A stretch of DNA of 34,497 nucleotides. It comes from Bdellovibrio sp. (GTDB lineage Bacteria; Bdellovibrionota; Bdellovibrionia; Bdellovibrionales; Bdellovibrionaceae). Made by a program: the position numbers and the translations under genes. This document shows positions 31,651 to 34,497 of this stretch, piece after piece. Position 1 is the first letter of the stretch; every line of letters begins with the position of its first letter. The DNA lies in contig JANYDD010000040.1 in assembly GCA_025359945.1 (NCBI GenBank), positions 1 to 34,497 of the forward strand, in the 5' to 3' direction. Under the pieces are notes generated by a model. It was not told where the DNA came from and did not search any database. It saw only the letters and a list, made by a program, of their open reading frames with translations.

Positions 31651-31704
31651 CCTTAGGGTAAGGCAGGCCGGGGGTTCCCCGGATACTCTAAAGATTTCTA
31701 GAGT
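31651..31704. other. Three consecutive short hairpins
   Basis: Three perfect stems follow one another: CCTTA-GGG-TAAGG (31651-31663), CCGGGG-GTT-CCCCGG (31668-31682) and ACTCTA-8 nt-TAGAGT (31685-31704). Together with the large hairpin at 31721-31763 they fill the gap between two converging genes. No reading frame is apparent here. Confidence 0.5.
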
Positions 31705-31720
31705 TGGCTGAGGTAGGTCT

Positions 31721-31763
31721 TTGATAGAGAGTGAGCCATTGATTTAAGCTCACTCTCTATCAA
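31721..31763. terminator. Long hairpin between converging genes
   Basis: A perfect 16-bp inverted repeat (31721-31736 against 31748-31763; arms TTGATAGAGAGTGAGC and GCTCACTCTCTATCAA) has an 11-base loop. It begins five bases after the stop of the sensor gene on the minus strand. Neither side has a real T-run, so it may end transcription poorly or act as an mRNA 3' protective structure. Confidence 0.6.
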
Positions 31764-31768
31764 TTTGA

Positions 31769-33853
31769 CTATAACGAAACTTTATTGTCGGGAGCAACGT
31801 TCAGGTGAGGAAGAACCGTTTCAATTACTTCTTTGAACACTGGGGCCGCGTGCTCACTTCCGTGAGGGTTTTTATCTTTCGAATTGGTCGGATCAATGAT
31901 TCCCACATATACCACAAGTCGTGGATTTTGGACCGGTGCGAATCCTACGAAGCCCGCCATAGCCCTTTCGCCTCCCAGCGAGTCGTGCTCGGGAGACTCA
32001 GGCCGATATGCCGTGCTCGTCTTTCCTGCAGTTGTATATAGCGAACTCTGGGCTGGCTTACCTGTTCCGTCTTTAACAGCGCCGACAAGCATGGTTTTCA
32101 TTTTTTGAGACGTATCTAGCGAGATAGCTTGTTTTAAGATTTTTCCGTTTGTTGTTTCATCAGCATTCATGGGCTTCATCAACTTGCCACCATTTGCAAT
32201 AGCCCCGTAGGCTTGCAAAACTTCAAGAGGAGTCGCGTAAAAGCTATGACTTGAGTTGTAACCTGTTGCGAGCAGCGGCACATATTCAGTCTCCGCCAAC
32301 TCACTGGCTTTAGGATAACGACCAGGCGCGGCCTCTGGAAATTCAGCGGCACTTCCATCAGAGCCGAAACCGAAATCCTTCAGTGATGATTCAAGTCCAT
32401 TTGATCCCAATCGTTCACCTATCTTAATTCCGCAAATATTGCTCGACTGAAAAATGGACTCAGCCGTTGTCAGCGTGCCCATTGGTTTCCAGTCTCGGTA
32501 TACTTTTCCGCCATATGTATACTTTCCGTTTTCGCAATTTAGCTTTTCATCAATTTTGATAACACCTTTCTCCAAGGCTGTTGCTGCAATCAGCGGCTTC
32601 ATGGTTGAAGCCGGCTCAATCTCATATGAAAGTGCCCAAGATTTATCTAATTTACGTTTAGCAGAAAGCTGATTTGCAACGGCGAGCACGCGACCAGTCT
32701 GAGGGTCCGCAACCAGAACAAAACCACCCTTGGCGCCAAATTTTTTCACGTACTTGGCGAGGATGCCTTCTGTTATTTTCTGAATTTCTGAGTCAAATTT
32801 CGCTAAGCCGCTGTTCGGCTTTTGATGGTTTTCTCCACGAAGCGATTTCTGAGCTCCGTAAGATAAACCAGTCGTGACAAGAACTCCGACGGTACCTAAT
32901 ACTAATCCCAAAAAGCGCTGTTTTTGGGATGTTTCATGAACTTTAAACACTTCAATTCTCCTTCTTAAAAATGATTTTAATTGTTGAGGGCCCTTAGGAC
33001 TTCCGCCCATGCAAGTGGTACCTACCTGCATAAGTGAAACCCCTCGAGCAGCCTCGGCTACTTGGACTAGACACTGACCATACTCATACGAGGAAACTCT
33101 CATCTGGCTGATAAGCGCTTCATCGCATGCGAATTCTTGAATTTCTGTAATTTCTCTTTTCCAGAGATGGATAACCGGGTTCAGGGAAAAGAGGCAGCTC
33201 AAGACCTCCATAACCAAAATCCACATTGTGTCACCGTTGCGATGGTGATGAATTTCATGTCGAACGATCAATCTGAGATTGCGAAAATTGCTGATTGCAT
33301 CCATTGGGACAACGACATTTGCGCCGCCAATCAAAGTAGAAAATGGAATTGTGACACTTTCGGAAACGAGAATTCGAATTTTTCCAATCTGTCGGACAAG
33401 AACTGCTTTACGTAGCAGGCTCGACAAACGCCACAATTGAACGCTGGTTTTTACCAATGCGAAAAGAAATCCCACTGATATCAGGATCGTGAGGATAAGC
33501 ATCAAATCGATTTCTGGATTCTGCTCGATGAGTTGCAGTGTTTGCGACTGCGTACTGGCGGCTTGAGGTGACGATTGGATTTTAGTTGTTTGAATTTCGG
33601 GTGCAAGTGTTTCCGCCAAAGGCACACGCATCTCAATTTTGAAATTTGGAACTGAATTTTGAGGAAGAAAGGAAAGTGCGACAGGAGCAAAAAGAGACGT
33701 GAAAACCAAAATCTGTGCAATCCGGTTGAAGTTAAGATACGAGATCGGAACTCTTGCTAATTCCCCGAAAAATCTCGTCGTTTTTAGAAAAAGATACATC
33801 AAGATCAGCAGCGCATTGATAGCCACATAGAATTTAACGAAGGCAATTAACAT
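31769..33853 (-). CDS. BlaR1-like sensor: M56 metallopeptidase fused to a class B PBP transpeptidase domain
   Basis: The 694-residue protein starts with transmembrane helices (about residues 5-23, 43-64, 115-135) and an M56 peptidase domain: HEIHHH with His199, Glu200 and His203, then a later acidic ligand near EFACDE (240-245). A helix at about 313-332 leads to the outside. Residues about 355-685 resemble class B PBPs (FtsI/PBP2), not the class D-like sensor of BlaR1: DPQTGRVLAVAN, EPASTMKP (Ser416, Lys419), SSN (470-472), ATPLEVLQAYGAIANGG, and AGKTSTA (611-613) where KTG is usual. It starts two bases after the repressor stop. The likely role is beta-lactam or cell-wall sensing followed by cleavage of the repressor. 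Enzyme activity of the PBP part is untested. Confidence 0.88.
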   Translation of the reverse strand: MLIAFVKFYVAINALLILMYLFLKTTRFFGELARVPISYLNFNRIAQILVFTSLFAPVALSFLPQNSVPNFKIEMRVPLAETLAPEIQTTKIQSSPQAASTQSQTLQLIEQNPEIDLMLILTILISVGFLFALVKTSVQLWRLSSLLRKAVLVRQIGKIRILVSESVTIPFSTLIGGANVVVPMDAISNFRNLRLIVRHEIHHHRNGDTMWILVMEVLSCLFSLNPVIHLWKREITEIQEFACDEALISQMRVSSYEYGQCLVQVAEAARGVSLMQVGTTCMGGSPKGPQQLKSFLRRRIEVFKVHETSQKQRFLGLVLGTVGVLVTTGLSYGAQKSLRGENHQKPNSGLAKFDSEIQKITEGILAKYVKKFGAKGGFVLVADPQTGRVLAVANQLSAKRKLDKSWALSYEIEPASTMKPLIAATALEKGVIKIDEKLNCENGKYTYGGKVYRDWKPMGTLTTAESIFQSSNICGIKIGERLGSNGLESSLKDFGFGSDGSAAEFPEAAPGRYPKASELAETEYVPLLATGYNSSHSFYATPLEVLQAYGAIANGGKLMKPMNADETTNGKILKQAISLDTSQKMKTMLVGAVKDGTGKPAQSSLYTTAGKTSTAYRPESPEHDSLGGERAMAGFVGFAPVQNPRLVVYVGIIDPTNSKDKNPHGSEHAAPVFKEVIETVLPHLNVAPDNKVSL

Positions 33854-33855
33854 CT

Positions 33856-34251
33856 TTACCCCCGCAGCCTTTCGTTGAGCAGACTTCTGATGGTTTCGAT
33901 TTCTTTTTGCGAGAGATCAGAGTTGTCGAGAAGCCGCATAACCATCGAAGTTGGGTCTCCTCCAAAAACATTTGTCTTCAAATGCTCAAGGCTGATCCTT
34001 TCGTACTCGGCTCGAGTGACAAGTGGGTTGTAGGTATGAGCGCGGTCCTTTTTCTCACTTTTCAAGGCACCCTTTTGCTCTAGAATTTTCATCATAGTCG
34101 CAACGGACGTGTAAGCGAGTTCTCGATCTTTCGGAAGCGCTTCCTGAACATCCTTGACGGTGCATTCGCCAAGATCCCAAATCGCATTCATCAGTTGCAG
34201 CTCCACTTCGGTGAAAACTTTCTCGAGCTTGGTTCGTTTCTTTTGAGCCAT
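33856..34251 (-). CDS. BlaI/MecI/CopY family repressor
   Basis: The 131-residue protein has a winged helix (FTEVELQLMNAIWDLGECTVKDV, then TSVATMMKILEQKGAL, both in part) and a C-terminal dimerisation helix region, as in BlaI and MecI. These repressors bind operator dyads as dimers and are inactivated by cleavage triggered by their BlaR1 partner. ATG 34251 has GGAGG seven bases upstream; an in-frame extension to 34269 was not used. It is the first gene of the pair with the sensor and should repress its own promoter through the dyads at 34271-34315. Confidence 0.92.
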   Translation of the reverse strand: MAQKKRTKLEKVFTEVELQLMNAIWDLGECTVKDVQEALPKDRELAYTSVATMMKILEQKGALKSEKKDRAHTYNPLVTRAEYERISLEHLKTNVFGGDPTSMVMRLLDNSDLSQKEIETIRSLLNERLRG

Positions 34252-34270
34252 TTGTGCCTCCGAATCCAAG

Positions 34271-34294
34271 CATCTACTAAAGCGTTCGTAGATG
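34271..34294. promoter_or_regulatory. Operator-like dyad 1 of the repressor
   Basis: CATCTAC (34271-34277) and GTAGATG (34288-34294) are perfect 7-bp inverted arms 10 bases apart, 20 bases before the repressor ATG. BlaI-family operators are dyads with TAC/GTA cores, which fits. The site abuts dyad 2. Confidence 0.7.
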
Positions 34295-34315
34295 TCTACT
34301 AATTTTTTAGTAGAC
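34294..34315. promoter_or_regulatory. Operator-like dyad 2 of the repressor
   Basis: GTCTACTAA (34294-34302) and TTAGTAGAC (34307-34315) are perfect 9-bp arms around TTTT. It shares one base with dyad 1 and the same CTACTA core. A possible -35 TTGCTG lies about 20 bases further right on the minus strand, with the A-rich centre of this dyad in -10 position, so repressor binding would block the promoter. Confidence 0.75.
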
Positions 34316-34396
34316 GATTGCTTGGCGCAGCAACTTTGGTTGAAAGCACTGGTACTATTTATTAGATCTCTTTCACAATTGAGCTTTAAAACCAGT

Positions 34397-34497
34397 TTAA
34401 GCAGTTGAATTTAATGATTTTTTAGCGATTTCAATTTTTTCTTTAGATAATTGGATCGATAAATCGATAATTTTATCTACAATTTTTTTGAATTTCT
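34397..34497 (-). CDS. Partial C-terminal coding region running off the window
   Basis: A minus-strand frame is open from the window edge to a TAA at 34397-34399 and encodes about 32 residues, including KKIVDKIIDLSIQLSKEK. The stretch is AT-rich, charged and helical. Length alone is weak support, and the base composition of this region makes stop codons likely by chance, so it may or may not be a real gene end. Confidence 0.35.
   Translation of the reverse strand, partial: KFKKIVDKIIDLSIQLSKEKIEIAKKSLNSTA

Overview
The window reads as chromosomal DNA of a Gram-negative bacterium, most likely a Bdellovibrio-type member of the Bdellovibrionota. This is inferred from gene content: a full outer-membrane biogenesis set (BamA, Skp, LolCE/LolD, lipid A genes), a complete Bat aerotolerance operon, several lipobox proteins, and SpoVG and DUF1844 proteins in a Gram-negative setting. 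Taxonomy was not tested by any search.

Region 1 (1-12403, all minus strand) is one long, tightly packed envelope-biogenesis run. It is read prfB (with a programmed +1 frameshift) > lolC/E-type permease > lolD > bamA > skp > lpxA > Gfo/Idh oxidoreductase > lpxB > lpxK > LpxL-type acyltransferase > DUF3108 lipoprotein. Most junctions overlap (ATGA, GTGA or TAATG), and a hairpin plus U-tract at 31-74 closes the run. lpxD and fabZ, common members of such clusters, are absent. The oxidoreductase between lpxA and lpxB suggests diamino-sugar (GlcN3N) lipid A.

Region 2 (12404-13817) holds a divergent promoter region and a single lipoprotein gene closed by a bidirectional terminator. Region 3 (13845-25927, minus) is the Bat operon, read moxR > DUF58 > unknown membrane protein > batA > batB > batC > batD. 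It is followed in the same direction by two peptidoglycan lytic transglycosylases (Slt70-like and a MltD-like protein with four LysM repeats).

Region 4 (26038-29407, plus) carries an HtpX/M48-like membrane protein that has lost its zinc-binding residues, a DUF1844 protein, a DegP/HtrA protease, spoVG and tRNA-Gln(UUG). Region 5 (29408-34497) looks accessory. Beyond the tRNA lie small unknown genes, a truncated tyrosine recombinase, a retropepsin-like protein and a stretch of consecutive hairpins. Then comes a blaI-blaR-type pair whose sensor fuses an M56 metallopeptidase to a class B (FtsI-like) PBP transpeptidase domain, with two abutting operator-like dyads upstream. A partial reading frame runs off the right edge.

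No stretch over 300 bases lacks a gene. The larger gaps are 1-183 (terminator), 12404-12657 (promoters), 25853-26037 (promoter, possible leader peptide), 28728-28922 (12-bp repeats), 31610-31768 (hairpins) and 34252-34396 (operators). I saw no CRISPR array, rRNA or intact insertion sequence.
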